Shown one piece after another: positions 1 to 8,161 of a DNA stretch of 46,599 nucleotides. The number at the start of each line of letters is the position of its first letter. Positions within the stretch are counted from its first letter, which is position 1. The notes under the pieces were generated by a model that saw only the letters and a program-made list of their open reading frames with translations, was not told the origin of the DNA and did not search any database. The DNA is from JBFFXF01 sp041569895 (GTDB taxonomy: Bacteria; Planctomycetota; UBA8108; JACQVS01), in contig JBFFXF010000016.1 of NCBI GenBank assembly GCA_041569895.1, positions 1-46,599 on the forward strand. The letters are read 5' to 3'. The translations under genes and the position numbers were made by a program.

Positions 1-85
1 CCTCCGTCGCGCCAATCGTTCTTGCGCCATCCCCCACACACCTCGAGAATCGAAGCGTCGCGACCGACAAACGAAGGAGGGTCTC

Positions 86-1030
86 ATGCGCATCGGGTCT
101 CGATTCGCCGGCGTCACGGTTTCGGTCGCTCTCGCCCTTCCCCTTATTCTCACTGCGGACGCAACACGGGCCGACGATCCCGCGGCGCTGATCCGCTATT
201 CGCTCTCGCCCTGCCCGGACCGCGTTCTCGGCGCTGCGGGCGAGACCTTCGAGATGGCTCGTGACGTGGTGATCGGCCTCGACGCGCGTCCCGCGGGGGA
301 CTTCGGACTCACCGCCTGGTCGGTGAGCGTCGCGGCGGACGGGGCGCAGATCGTCGACATCACCACCGCCGGCACCATCGCCGCGCCGAGCGATGCGGAT
401 CCGCCGGGACTGCGCGATCCGAGGAGCTTCGAGTACACCGAGCTCGGCGATGCCGATCGCGGCCTCGGCGAATGCGCGGGACGGAGCTCGGCGGTGACCG
501 TCGTCGTCCTGTCGTTCATATCGAACGTCACCCTGCCACCCGGCGAGTCGACGGTCGCTCGCCTCGTCGTTCGCGGCGCGTTTCCGGACGCGGATGCCGG
601 CGTCGAGACGGTGTCGCTCCGCTTCGTCGATGGATGCCGCGGCAGCCGCACCGCGGTCGACAACTTCGTCACCTGGTCCGGGCTGAGCTGCCGGCCCGCC
701 CTCGAGGAGTGCGATCTCGACCTCGCCGGCGCGCCGACCTTCGTGCGCGGCGATTCCAACGACGACGGTCAGGTGCGGCTCGCCGACGCGGTCACCGTCC
801 TGACATGTCGGTTCCTCGACCGCGGCTGCCCCACGTGTTTCGACGCCGCCGATGCCAACGACGACGGCCGCATCGGCCTGAGCGACGCCGTGACCATCCT
901 CAACTTCCTCTACATGGGCGGCCCACCCCCGCCAGCGCCGGGACCGTACGGCTGCGGCCTCGATCCGACCGCGGACCTGCGAGATCCGCCGGAGCCGTGC
1001 CGGCAGACGAGCTGCTCGCCCGCTGGGTGA
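86..1030 (+). CDS. Secreted cohesin-like/dockerin-type repeat protein
   Basis: Predicted 314-aa secreted protein of unknown role. A Sec-type signal peptide covers about residues 1-29, with a cut near TRA-DD. Residues ~30-215 form a beta-rich domain resembling cohesin-like modules and homologous to the N-terminal half of the FGE-type protein at 27134-28960 (shared CPxxVxG and QIVDITTxGTIAA stretches). From F219 there are two dockerin-like EF-hand loops (DSNDDGQVRLADAV, DANDDGRIGLSDAV) and the tail GGPPPPAP...CGLDPTAD. The ATG at 86 follows an excellent AAGGAGGG at 74-81. It converges with the gene on the minus strand. In this lineage such repeats may serve calcium-stabilised surface attachment; that is inference, and no cellulosome context is visible. 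Confidence 0.85.
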   Translation: MRIGSRFAGVTVSVALALPLILTADATRADDPAALIRYSLSPCPDRVLGAAGETFEMARDVVIGLDARPAGDFGLTAWSVSVAADGAQIVDITTAGTIAAPSDADPPGLRDPRSFEYTELGDADRGLGECAGRSSAVTVVVLSFISNVTLPPGESTVARLVVRGAFPDADAGVETVSLRFVDGCRGSRTAVDNFVTWSGLSCRPALEECDLDLAGAPTFVRGDSNDDGQVRLADAVTVLTCRFLDRGCPTCFDAADANDDGRIGLSDAVTILNFLYMGGPPPPAPGPYGCGLDPTADLRDPPEPCRQTSCSPAG

Positions 1031-1053
1031 TCGAGCTTCCACGGCCGTTGACG

Positions 1054-1075
1054 CGACCTCTCTTCACCGAGGTCG
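1054..1075. terminator. Possible bidirectional terminator hairpin
   Basis: CGACCTC (1054-1060) pairs perfectly with GAGGTCG (1069-1075) across an 8-nt loop. It lies between the stop codons of two convergent genes (1030 and 1076). There is no U-tract, so the assignment rests on position and stem only. Confidence 0.4.
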
Positions 1076-1999
1076 TCACCGGCGAATGAGCCGGAACGTG
1101 CCGCCGTTCTGCTCGGCCAGCGCCCTGAGGAAGTTCTCGTGGAGCATGCTCGAGACGAGGACGCCGATGGTGTGGATCTCGGCACGACCGTTGTTTCGCC
1201 CGGTCACCGCGGAGAGGGTCTCCCGGAGGTACTGAGTCTCGTTGAAGCCCGGGCACGTGCCGCCCCCGTCGCCGACGTAGTGCACGAGCTGCCTCCCGGC
1301 GCTCGATGACTCGGAGTACTCGAGCGCCGCCATGAACCCGTCTCGCGGGCAGCTTCCGCTGCCGCCCTGGACCGAGGCGACCCAGGCCACGGCGGCCTCG
1401 ACGTTCTCGGGCGTCACGGTCGCCGGCACTCCCGCTGCCGGCAATCGGAGCACGCCCTGGTCGGAGAAGATGACCGCGAACTCCGCCGTGTCCGGCAGCG
1501 AGCAGATCGCGCTGATGACCTCCCGCTTGGCGATGGCGAGCTCGGCGGTCGACTGCATCGAGCTGGAGCGGTCGATCACGAAGAGGATCGCCGCGTCGTC
1601 CGCATCGACCGGCTGGCCGTAGAAGAACACGCCCTCGGGCTCGCACGGCGCGTAGCTTGCACAGTCGAGGTCATCGGTCCGGATGTCGAGTCCGCACTCG
1701 CGGGGCGGCGACGGCGGACGGCCGCGCTGGAAGAGGAACCCCAGGAGGACGATGCCGTCGGTGATCGCCACCTCGCCATCGTTGTCGACGTCGGCGGCGT
1801 CGAAGCACTTCGCCGCCTGCTCGTGCCCCGCGAATAGATGCAGAAAGATCAACACGGCATCGGTGATCTCGAGCCGCTCGTTCTGGTTGATGTCCCCTCG
1901 GATGAACGACTGCACCGAGGGATCGTTGCCCCGCCCGACTCCCGAAGCTGCGAGCACCGCCGCGACAAAGACCGTCTGCCAAGCCACACGTCTGTTCAT
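1076..1999 (-). CDS. Secreted dockerin-type protein with vWA domain
   Basis: 307-aa secreted protein. The signal peptide spans ~1-24, followed by a dockerin-like pair at ~32-95 (FIRGDINQNERLEITDAV and DVDNDGEVAITDGI), a Cys-containing linker, and a von Willebrand factor A-type domain to the C-terminus. The MIDAS motif DRSSS begins at D143, so metal-dependent ligand binding is plausible. The start at 1999 is preferred over an in-frame ATG six codons upstream because GGAGGGTGG lies just 5' of it. It is paralogous to the gene at 30358-31215, where the MIDAS is decayed. The ligand is unknown. Confidence 0.82.
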   Translation of the reverse strand: MNRRVAWQTVFVAAVLAASGVGRGNDPSVQSFIRGDINQNERLEITDAVLIFLHLFAGHEQAAKCFDAADVDNDGEVAITDGIVLLGFLFQRGRPPSPPRECGLDIRTDDLDCASYAPCEPEGVFFYGQPVDADDAAILFVIDRSSSMQSTAELAIAKREVISAICSLPDTAEFAVIFSDQGVLRLPAAGVPATVTPENVEAAVAWVASVQGGSGSCPRDGFMAALEYSESSSAGRQLVHYVGDGGGTCPGFNETQYLRETLSAVTGRNNGRAEIHTIGVLVSSMLHENFLRALAEQNGGTFRLIRR

Positions 2000-2148
2000 G
2001 GCCACCCTCCACCGCATGGCGGTTCCCCGCGCCCCCGATGCTGCCGCCAGAGAGAGCTCGCACCGGCTCCCTCGGTTCGCGGGAGCATGAGCATTGTATC
2101 ACCAGGAGCAGGACGTATCGTCATACTCCCTGACTGCCCCCTGGTCGA

Positions 2149-2325
2149 TCAGGGAATGCCGATGCCGGCAACCACGGCGGAGTCGCCGCCCGCCTGCTCC
2201 GCGAGCACCATCACGGAGACCCACTCCTTGAGGCTGCTGAAGCAGACGTTCCAGCGGCAGGTGACGCCGTCGACGGATCCGACCTGCTGGTCGGAACCAC
2301 GACTGCTTCCTGCCCTGACTGCCAC
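2149..2325 (-). CDS. Possible small gene or C-terminal gene fragment
   Basis: A 58-codon minus-strand frame from GTG 2325 to a TGA at 2149. From about codon 15 on, nearly every third position is G or C, as in the real genes here, and the product ends in a hydrophobic Val/Gly-rich tail. The upstream frame extends only to a TAA near 2380 and has no ATG or convincing ribosome-binding site. It may be the surviving 3' end of a lost gene rather than an intact one. I do not recognise the family. It lies upstream of, and divergent from, the antitoxin gene. Confidence 0.33.
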   Translation of the reverse strand: MAVRAGSSRGSDQQVGSVDGVTCRWNVCFSSLKEWVSVMVLAEQAGGDSAVVAGIGIP

Positions 2326-2386
2326 CCCCTGCCGGATGTGTTCTTCGACTGGTGAGAGGCGATTCTTCCGATGTTAGGATTGCCCC

Positions 2387-2665
2387 ATGAGACACATGAG
2401 ACACACCATCACGCTCGACGCGGACGTGGAGGCGTTGCTCCACGAACTGATGCGGGAGCGAGGGCTGTCGTTCGATGCAGCGGTGAACCATGCGGTTCGA
2501 GCCGGTCTCGCCCCTGGTCCATCGCCTACCTCTCGACGGTTCCAGCAGAAGACCTTCCGCATGGGCTCTCCCGAGACGCCGCTCCATGGGGCCCTGTCCC
2601 TCGCCCTCGAGGACGAGGAGATCACACGAAAGCTGGACCTCGGCGAAACCAACCCGCCGTCCTGA
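2387..2665 (+). CDS. VapB-like ribbon-helix-helix antitoxin, orphan
   Basis: 92-aa protein with the N-terminal strand-helix-helix pattern of VapB-type antitoxins (HTITLDADVEALLHELMRER, then GLSFDAAVNHAVRAGL). Its C-terminal half resembles the toxin-binding tail of that family (RRFQQKTFRMGSP...LEDEEITRKLDLGE). Such proteins normally bind their own promoter and neutralise a PIN-domain ribonuclease encoded directly downstream. No PIN frame is present in the following 330 bp, so it looks like a solitary antitoxin. The start is ambiguous: ATGAGACAC is duplicated in tandem, offering ATG at 2387 or 2396. Confidence 0.72.
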   Translation: MRHMRHTITLDADVEALLHELMRERGLSFDAAVNHAVRAGLAPGPSPTSRRFQQKTFRMGSPETPLHGALSLALEDEEITRKLDLGETNPPS

Positions 2666-2995
2666 CTCGTATCCGTGCCAGGGCCGCTCAAGCGCACGGG
2701 TCGTGCGCGGCGCACGTCAGCTCGTCCGGAGCGCGGTCGTGCGCGCAGCCATCGAACGGCGCTTGCGGGCGCGGTCCGTCGTGGAAGAGGACCGGAGTCG
2801 GACACACGAAGCCGAGACGGCCGGGGCCGCGTCACTCGATCGCTGATCCGATCGCCCTCACGGTTCCCACGCCAGCGCCCGGCGTGTACACTGCGGCTCC
2901 GCGAAGGGATCCTCACGCCCACGTCCACTCGAGGACGGCGATCCGCTCCTCGCCGACGTCCGCATCGGCGTTGACATGGTGACTCGGTACTCCTG
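2666..2995. other. Gene-free spacer after the orphan antitoxin
   Basis: 330 bp with no frame showing gene-like codon usage and no PIN-domain motif. Open frames here give low-complexity Arg-rich translations. No clear repeat or promoter was recognised. It may be where a partner toxin gene was lost, but nothing recognisable of it remains. Confidence 0.4.
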
Positions 2996-3922
2996 GTGAT
3001 TGCAGCTCGTCGCGCCGGCCGTCCCATTCTCCTCGTCTTCCTGCTCGGAGGAGCGCCGACCCTCTCGAGTTGCTCGACGCTGCTCATGCAGACCGCGGAC
3101 ACGAGGATCTACGGCGGGGTGCGGTTGAATCGCTACTTTCGAGAAACGCTGTGGAATCGATCGGCGCCGGCGTGGAAGAAAGTGTTGCGCCGCGTCGGGC
3201 TGGTCATCGATCTGCCGCTGAGCGCCGTGCTCGACACCGCGTTCCTGCCCTTCACCGTGCCGGGCGAGCTGCTCGCCCCGCAACCGAGCTCGATCCCCGA
3301 GGAGGAGGAGTACGTCGTCGCGGTGAAGTCCCGGCGCGTGGGATACCGCCGGCTCTGGTGGGCGCACCATTACTTCATCCACGTCAAAACTCCCGAATCG
3401 GACCGGTGGCGGACGTTCGCGTGGCGCGGGGGCGGAGGCGACGGCGACTTCCGGGGTCGCGAGCCGCCCGACGACGCGCCGTGGGAGGACCACTTCGAGC
3501 ATCGCCTCGAGCGCGTGCGCCTGCACGCGGTGTACACGGGCGAGCGGGCGCGCGAGATCGCCGCGCAGCTCGAGAAGCTCGATCGAACCGTTCGAGGGAA
3601 GCGCGGTCGCTACCGCGTGTGGCCCGGACCCAACAGCAACACGTACGTCGCCGACATGGGCCGTTCCGTTGGCGGGCTCGCCTTCGACATCGACCACAAC
3701 GCGTCGGGAAAAGACTACACGCGGTACTTCCAGGCCGGCGTCTCGACGACGAAGATCGGCGTCGCCGTCGACACGTGGCCACTCGGCGTGCAGCTCGGCC
3801 TCATCGAGGGCATCGAGCTGCACTTCTTCCAGGGAACCTTGGGCGTGTCGTTCTTCCCGCCCGCGCTCAAGCTCCCCTTCCTGCAACGCCTCGGCTTTCC
3901 GGCCTGGGTTCCGAGCGACTGA
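2996..3922 (+). CDS. YceK-like / DUF3750-like fusion lipoprotein
   Basis: 308-aa predicted lipoprotein. The N-terminal hydrophobic segment ends in a Cys within LSSCSTLL. The next ~70 residues resemble YceK/YidQ (DUF1375) lipoproteins: CSTLLMQT...YGGVRLNRY, then VIDLPLSAVLDTAFLPFTV. From ~100 a second module with a GPNSNTYVADM motif resembles DUF3750, with paired DNHAS-like C-terminal features. The GTG start at 2996 is the only one giving a signal peptide, and upstream RBS support is weak. Both family names come from motif memory and the biochemical role is unknown. The next gene starts 50 bp downstream. Confidence 0.62.
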   Translation: MIAARRAGRPILLVFLLGGAPTLSSCSTLLMQTADTRIYGGVRLNRYFRETLWNRSAPAWKKVLRRVGLVIDLPLSAVLDTAFLPFTVPGELLAPQPSSIPEEEEYVVAVKSRRVGYRRLWWAHHYFIHVKTPESDRWRTFAWRGGGGDGDFRGREPPDDAPWEDHFEHRLERVRLHAVYTGERAREIAAQLEKLDRTVRGKRGRYRVWPGPNSNTYVADMGRSVGGLAFDIDHNASGKDYTRYFQAGVSTTKIGVAVDTWPLGVQLGLIEGIELHFFQGTLGVSFFPPALKLPFLQRLGFPAWVPSD

Positions 3923-3972
3923 GCCCCCGCTGGAGGCTCGCTTTCCCCCGCGTCCGGGGTACCCTGGAGCGC

Positions 3973-5763
3973 ATGGGAAAGGATCAGCTCGCCATCATCT
4001 TTCGCGCCGTCGCGGTCGTCGCTGCCATCGCCGCGCCCGCGCTCGCCGATGACCCGCTGACGTTCACGGCGCGCAGCCGGTCGGGGCCGGACGGGGAGGT
4101 CACGGTGCGGACCGTGCGCTGGGAAGCGCGCAAGACCGCCGTGGTCATCTGCGACATGTGGGCGCGCCACTGGTGCGCCAGCGCCACCCGGCGGGTCGGC
4201 GAGCTGGCGCCGCGAGTGAACGAGCTCGCGCGGTCGCTGCGCGAGCGGGGCGCCCTGGTGATCCATTGCCCGAGCGGCGGCCTGGAGCACTACGCCGGCT
4301 CGCCGCAGCGCGAGCTCGCCGCCGGCGCGCCTCCGGTGAAGACGGAGGTGCCGCTCCGCGACTGGTGCGCGCTCGACCCCGGGCGCGAGTCGCCCCTGCC
4401 GATCGACGACTCCGACAACGGCTGCGACTGCGAGCCGCGCTGTGACACCGCGACGCCGATGGATCGTCGCCAGATCGCCGCCATCGAGATCGCCGCGGGC
4501 GACGCGATCACCGAGAGCGCCGAGGCGTTTTATTTGATGCGACAGCGCGGCATCGAGAACGTCTTCATCACCGGCGTGCACGTCAACATGTGCGTCCTCG
4601 GGAGGCCGTTCGCGATCCGGCAACTGGTCACCCAGGGCCAGAACGTCGTCCTCGTGCGCGATCTCACCGACTCGATGTACAACCCGCGACGCCCGCCGCA
4701 CGTCAGCCACTACCGCGGCACCGAGCTGGTCGTGGAGCACATCGAGCGCCACTGGTGCCCGACGACGACGAGCGCGGACCTCCTCGGCGGTGAGCCGCTG
4801 CGCTTCGCGGCGAACGCGCCGTTCGAGAAGACGTTCACCTACAAGACAGTCGAGGTGAAGCGCGCGGGCGAGGACGGCGTCGAGAGGGTCGCCATCCTCG
4901 CCGACGTCACGCGGCCCGACGACGACGTCGTGCGGCCGGTCGTGCTGTGGATCCACGGCGGGGCCTGCATCATGGGGAGCCGCAAGGGAATCAGGCGCGA
5001 CTTCAGGGCGCGGCTCGTCGAGGCCGGGTACGCCGTCGTGTCGATCGACTACCGGCTGGCGCCGGAGACCAGGCTCCCGGGGATCTACCAGGACATCCGC
5101 GATGCTCACGCGTGGCTCCGGCGAGAGGGGCCGCGGCTCTTCCGCATCGACCCCGATCGCATCGCCGTGGCGGGCGGCTCTGCCGGAGGGTTCCTGACCC
5201 TGTCGGCGGGATTCCTCCTCGATCCGGCGCCGCGAGCGCTGGTGTCGTTCTGGGGGTACGGCGACGTCGCCGGCCCGTGGTACAGCCGGCCCGATCCGTT
5301 CTACTCACGGCGACCGCGCGTCTCGAGGGAGGTGGCGTACGCGGCGGTGCACCGCGAGCCCGTGGTGCTCGACAGCGCCGGACGTCCCGAGCGCGGGCGG
5401 TTCTACCTCTACTGCCGGCAGAACGGACTGTGGCCGAGGGAGGTCACCGGTCACGATCCCGACCTCGAGCCGCGCGCCTTCGACGCGTTCTGCCCGGTGC
5501 GAAACGTCACCGGATCGTACCCGCCGACGTTGCTGATTCACGGCACGCGGGACACCGACGTGCCGTACGAGCAGTCGGTCCTGATGGCGAGGGAGCTCGA
5601 GCGCGCCGGGGTGCGGCACGAGCTCATCACCATCGAGGGCGGCGGGCACGGGTTCGGCGGTCGGCCTCCGCTGGAGGTCGCCGGGATCCACGCACGCGTC
5701 CTCCAGTTCCTCAACGCCGCCGGCATGGACCGGCCCGCACCGGGCAAGCGCGGGAGGCCGTGA
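3973..5763 (+). CDS. Isochorismatase-like hydrolase fused to alpha/beta-hydrolase esterase
   Basis: 596-aa exported two-domain enzyme. The signal peptide covers ~1-26. Residues ~50-260 are an isochorismatase/cysteine-hydrolase domain with the Asp of VVICDMW (D61) and the nucleophile Cys of VHVNMCV (C207). Residues ~300-585 are an alpha/beta hydrolase of the esterase/acetylhydrolase type, with oxyanion HGG at 328-330, nucleophile elbow GGSAGG around S403, the Asp of HGTRDTD and the His of GGGHGF. Both sets of catalytic residues look intact. Each half is a known family; having both in one chain suggests sequential hydrolysis of amide and ester bonds in one substrate (inference). The ATG at 3973 has GGAG just upstream. 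The stop overlaps the next start. Confidence 0.85.
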   Translation: MGKDQLAIIFRAVAVVAAIAAPALADDPLTFTARSRSGPDGEVTVRTVRWEARKTAVVICDMWARHWCASATRRVGELAPRVNELARSLRERGALVIHCPSGGLEHYAGSPQRELAAGAPPVKTEVPLRDWCALDPGRESPLPIDDSDNGCDCEPRCDTATPMDRRQIAAIEIAAGDAITESAEAFYLMRQRGIENVFITGVHVNMCVLGRPFAIRQLVTQGQNVVLVRDLTDSMYNPRRPPHVSHYRGTELVVEHIERHWCPTTTSADLLGGEPLRFAANAPFEKTFTYKTVEVKRAGEDGVERVAILADVTRPDDDVVRPVVLWIHGGACIMGSRKGIRRDFRARLVEAGYAVVSIDYRLAPETRLPGIYQDIRDAHAWLRREGPRLFRIDPDRIAVAGGSAGGFLTLSAGFLLDPAPRALVSFWGYGDVAGPWYSRPDPFYSRRPRVSREVAYAAVHREPVVLDSAGRPERGRFYLYCRQNGLWPREVTGHDPDLEPRAFDAFCPVRNVTGSYPPTLLIHGTRDTDVPYEQSVLMARELERAGVRHELITIEGGGHGFGGRPPLEVAGIHARVLQFLNAAGMDRPAPGKRGRP

Positions 5764-6908
5764 TGGCGCTCTCGTTCGGGAAGCGCTCGACGCTGGCGAC
5801 GCTCGGCGGGCTCGTGATCGCCGTCGCGGTCGCGACGGTGGCAGTGACCTGGCGCCCCCTCCGCACGCAGTACCTGCTGTCCCGACTGCGCGCCGATCCG
5901 GCGCTCCTCTGGGAGATGCGCGACGCCCCGCAGGACAGCCCGGCGGCGCTGGCGGTGGCGGCTTTCCTGCGCGAGCCCGAGGCGGCGACGGCGTTGCTCG
6001 AGGAGTTCATCGCGCTGGCGATCGCCATCGACGAGACCAACGTCAGGCGACGACTGGAGCGACCGCTGGAGTACAGCTGGCTGGTGACGTTCGTCGATCC
6101 GGAGGGCCGCCTGCACATGACCACCTACACGAACCGGGCGCCGCCGCCCGACTGGTTCGCGAGCGGCAAGGTATCGTGGTTCGGCGGCAGGCGGGGCGGC
6201 GGCTTCGGCACCGAGGCGGGGAATCACGCCGCCCGCATGCGCGACATCCTCGAGCTGGCGGGCGAGCACGGCCTGACCTCGATCACCTTGCCGAAGCGGC
6301 CCGGCTGGGAGTTCTCCTTCGTCGACCCGGAGACCGAGATCCGCGTTCCGCGCTGGGCGTCGCCCGAGCCCGTCCACTCGCGCGCCGCGGGCGTGCCGTT
6401 CGTCCTGCTGGCGAGACAGACCGTGCCCGACGGCCCGTGGGGAGCGCCCGCGGCGGGCGCGCAGGTGAGAATCCGCTCCTGGAAGCGTCCAGGTCGGCGA
6501 TCCGTCCCCGAGCACTCCGAGCTGCCTGTGATCCTCATCGACGTGCGCAACGTCGGCGTCGACGCGCTCGAGCTCGTCCACCTCGGCGAGCTGTTCACGG
6601 TGATCATCGACGGAGAGCCGTACCGAAAGGCGGATCCCGGCACGGTGATGGTCGGTGGCACGGCGCTCGTCACCGTGCCGCCCGGAGGGACGCACCGGGG
6701 CATGCCGCTGGTCCTCGGTCCCGGCTGGAGGACCTTCGACGCGACGGGAAGCGTCGACGATGGCCGCGCGCTGGCGCTCGAGCCGGGCGAGCACACGGTC
6801 GAGGTCATCCTCGGGCGCTACGAGAAGGGAAAGTGGCTCGACGACACGACGGCGCGCAGCAACCGGCTGACGATCGAGGTGCCGGAGACAGCGGCGGGGG
6901 AACCGTGA
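5763..6908 (+). CDS. Membrane-anchored hypothetical protein
   Basis: 381-aa protein beginning at an ATG that shares its A with the preceding TGA (TGATG), so translation is probably coupled to the hydrolase fusion. One N-terminal transmembrane segment (~10-30) anchors a large exported portion. The C-terminal ~150 residues are beta-rich with a proline/glycine pattern like an Ig-type or intracellular-proteinase-inhibitor-like fold (ELPVILIDVRNVG, then LEPGEHTVEVILG). No catalytic motif was recognised. Its context suggests a function tied to the upstream enzyme. Confidence 0.72.
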   Translation: MALSFGKRSTLATLGGLVIAVAVATVAVTWRPLRTQYLLSRLRADPALLWEMRDAPQDSPAALAVAAFLREPEAATALLEEFIALAIAIDETNVRRRLERPLEYSWLVTFVDPEGRLHMTTYTNRAPPPDWFASGKVSWFGGRRGGGFGTEAGNHAARMRDILELAGEHGLTSITLPKRPGWEFSFVDPETEIRVPRWASPEPVHSRAAGVPFVLLARQTVPDGPWGAPAAGAQVRIRSWKRPGRRSVPEHSELPVILIDVRNVGVDALELVHLGELFTVIIDGEPYRKADPGTVMVGGTALVTVPPGGTHRGMPLVLGPGWRTFDATGSVDDGRALALEPGEHTVEVILGRYEKGKWLDDTTARSNRLTIEVPETAAGEP

Positions 6909-6956
6909 GAGCGCGCGTTGGGTCGAATCCGATCGTTGGAGGACGGAAGGGAAGGT

Positions 6957-6998
6957 GAACCACAGAGGCACGGAGAACACGGAGGACGCACAGAGGGG
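6957..6998. repeat. CACAGAGG/CACGGAG-type short tandem repeat
   Basis: Four imperfect copies of an ~8-11-bp unit with core CACRGAG separated by variable 2-4-nt spacers (cacagagg, cacggaga, acacggagg, gcacagagg). The same core recurs at 7085-7150. It lies in the spacer downstream of the 5763-6908 gene and is not coding. Confidence 0.75.
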
Positions 6999-7033
6999 CC
7001 GTTCTCCAATGCCGTAGGCCCACCCGACTGTCA

Positions 7034-7205
7034 GAGTCGGCTGACTTGATGAACCACGGAGGGTGCGGCGCGAGCTGGCGAGCGACGCACAAGGCACGGA
7101 GGACGCACAGAGAGGTCTCTGTCGCTCTTCAGTCCGAACGACCTTTCTCTGTGTTCTCACGCGGGGCCAGCTCGCGCCGCGCCTCTGTATCAAGTCCGCT
7201 GGGGC
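7034..7205. repeat. MITE-like element with ~35-bp imperfect inverted ends
   Basis: The left arm around 7037-7075 and right arm around 7168-7203 are inverted copies. A perfect 15-bp core GCGGCGCGAGCTGGC (7061-7075) matches GCCAGCTCGCGCCGC (7168-7182), and gacttgat with an acRGAGG block is shared outside it. The interior holds CACGGAG-type repeats and a small palindrome CAGAGA-gg-TCTCTG. A half-element with the same arm recurs at 29087-29115. There is no transposase, so it could be a miniature element or a structured RNA/DNA repeat. Confidence 0.6.
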
Positions 7206-7235
7206 CTTTTCGGAGCACGCCGCGCGGTCGGTCGA

Positions 7236-7268
7236 GACCGGGACCGGGACCGGGGCCGGGTCCGGGAG
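7236..7268. repeat. Hexamer repeat tract, unit GNCCGG
   Basis: Five consecutive 6-bp units GNCCGG with N = A, A, A, G, T. The tract ends about 10 bp before the stop codon of the minus-strand gene at 7279. It belongs to the same family as the tracts at 11216, 13180, 18190, 24461, 26958 and 46457. Confidence 0.8.
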
Positions 7269-7278
7269 GTGACCGGGG

Positions 7279-7917
7279 TCAGAGGCCGGTCTTCATGCTC
7301 TCGCTGGCGCGGCACACCTGCACCGCGGCGCCGAGGCCGAGGACGAGGAAGATCACGTCGAGGTGATCGGCGTTGTGGAACATCGACTCGAGGAGCGGCG
7401 TCTCCTCCTTGACGTGCTCGACCCACTCCCTCGCGGGCTCGCTCTTCTCCTTGAACTCGTCGAGCTCCCACCCGTTCTCGCCCATGTCCTCGAGCATCGG
7501 GGCGACTCGGTCCCGGAAGCGCTCGAACTCCTCGTCGGAGATGTCCCGCGTCGACTCCGCGTGTGTGTAGCCGCGCTCGATCATGAACTTCTTCATGCTG
7601 CGCTCGCCGCGGACGTCACGGAAGGCCTCGACGTCCGGCTCGATGTCCGCGTACGCGTCGGCGTAGGCCCAGTGCTCGACGAGCATCGCCGTGCCGAGGG
7701 CCTTGCCGCCGAGCACGGCGCAGAGCGTCACCAGGCCCGCGACTGCCGCCGCGGTGTCCCCCGTGCCGCCGAACATCACCGAGCCGACGCCGACGAGGAA
7801 ACCGACGACGAGGGCCAGGCCACCGACCTCGATCTGCATGCCGTACATGACGGCTGCCCACAGGCACAGGCCGATAACCCCGCCCCCGATCGCGCCGATC
7901 AGTCCCTTGACGTTCAT
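7279..7917 (-). CDS. Small multi-pass membrane protein, unknown function
   Basis: 212-aa protein from ATG 7917, preceded by a GGGGGAACGC stretch. Three hydrophobic segments occupy about residues 5-75 (GLIGAIGGGVIGLCLWAAVMY; GGLALVVGFLVGVGSVMF; TAAAVAGLVTLCAVLGG). An acidic, probably helical soluble loop follows (~80-185), then a last hydrophobic helix (LDVIFLVLGLGAAVQV) near the C-terminus. The open frame extends upstream, but that part lacks coding character and overlaps the divergent gene's promoter. No family was recognised. Confidence 0.8.
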   Translation of the reverse strand: MNVKGLIGAIGGGVIGLCLWAAVMYGMQIEVGGLALVVGFLVGVGSVMFGGTGDTAAAVAGLVTLCAVLGGKALGTAMLVEHWAYADAYADIEPDVEAFRDVRGERSMKKFMIERGYTHAESTRDISDEEFERFRDRVAPMLEDMGENGWELDEFKEKSEPAREWVEHVKEETPLLESMFHNADHLDVIFLVLGLGAAVQVCRASESMKTGL

Positions 7918-8161
7918 GATGCGTTCCCCCGGAAACGAACGATGGTTGCCCGGGGAAGTATGCCATCTCGCGAACGACAGGGCCGGTTGACGAGGGTTCC
8001 CGGCCCTGCTGTCGGGAGTTGTGCTGAATTCCTTTGCCATGCACGTCCGGGTGGAGCGAAACTGTCCGTCGAACCGACGGGTTGAGCACCGGGTGTTGTG
8101 TGCCGTCGTCGTGGCCCGTGCAGAGCTCGGCGCTCTCCGTCGCCACACTCCGGGGTCTGCC

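Noticed and set aside
6918..6935. GGTCGAATCC resembling a tRNA T-loop.
   Set aside because: No acceptor, D or anticodon arm can be drawn around it.
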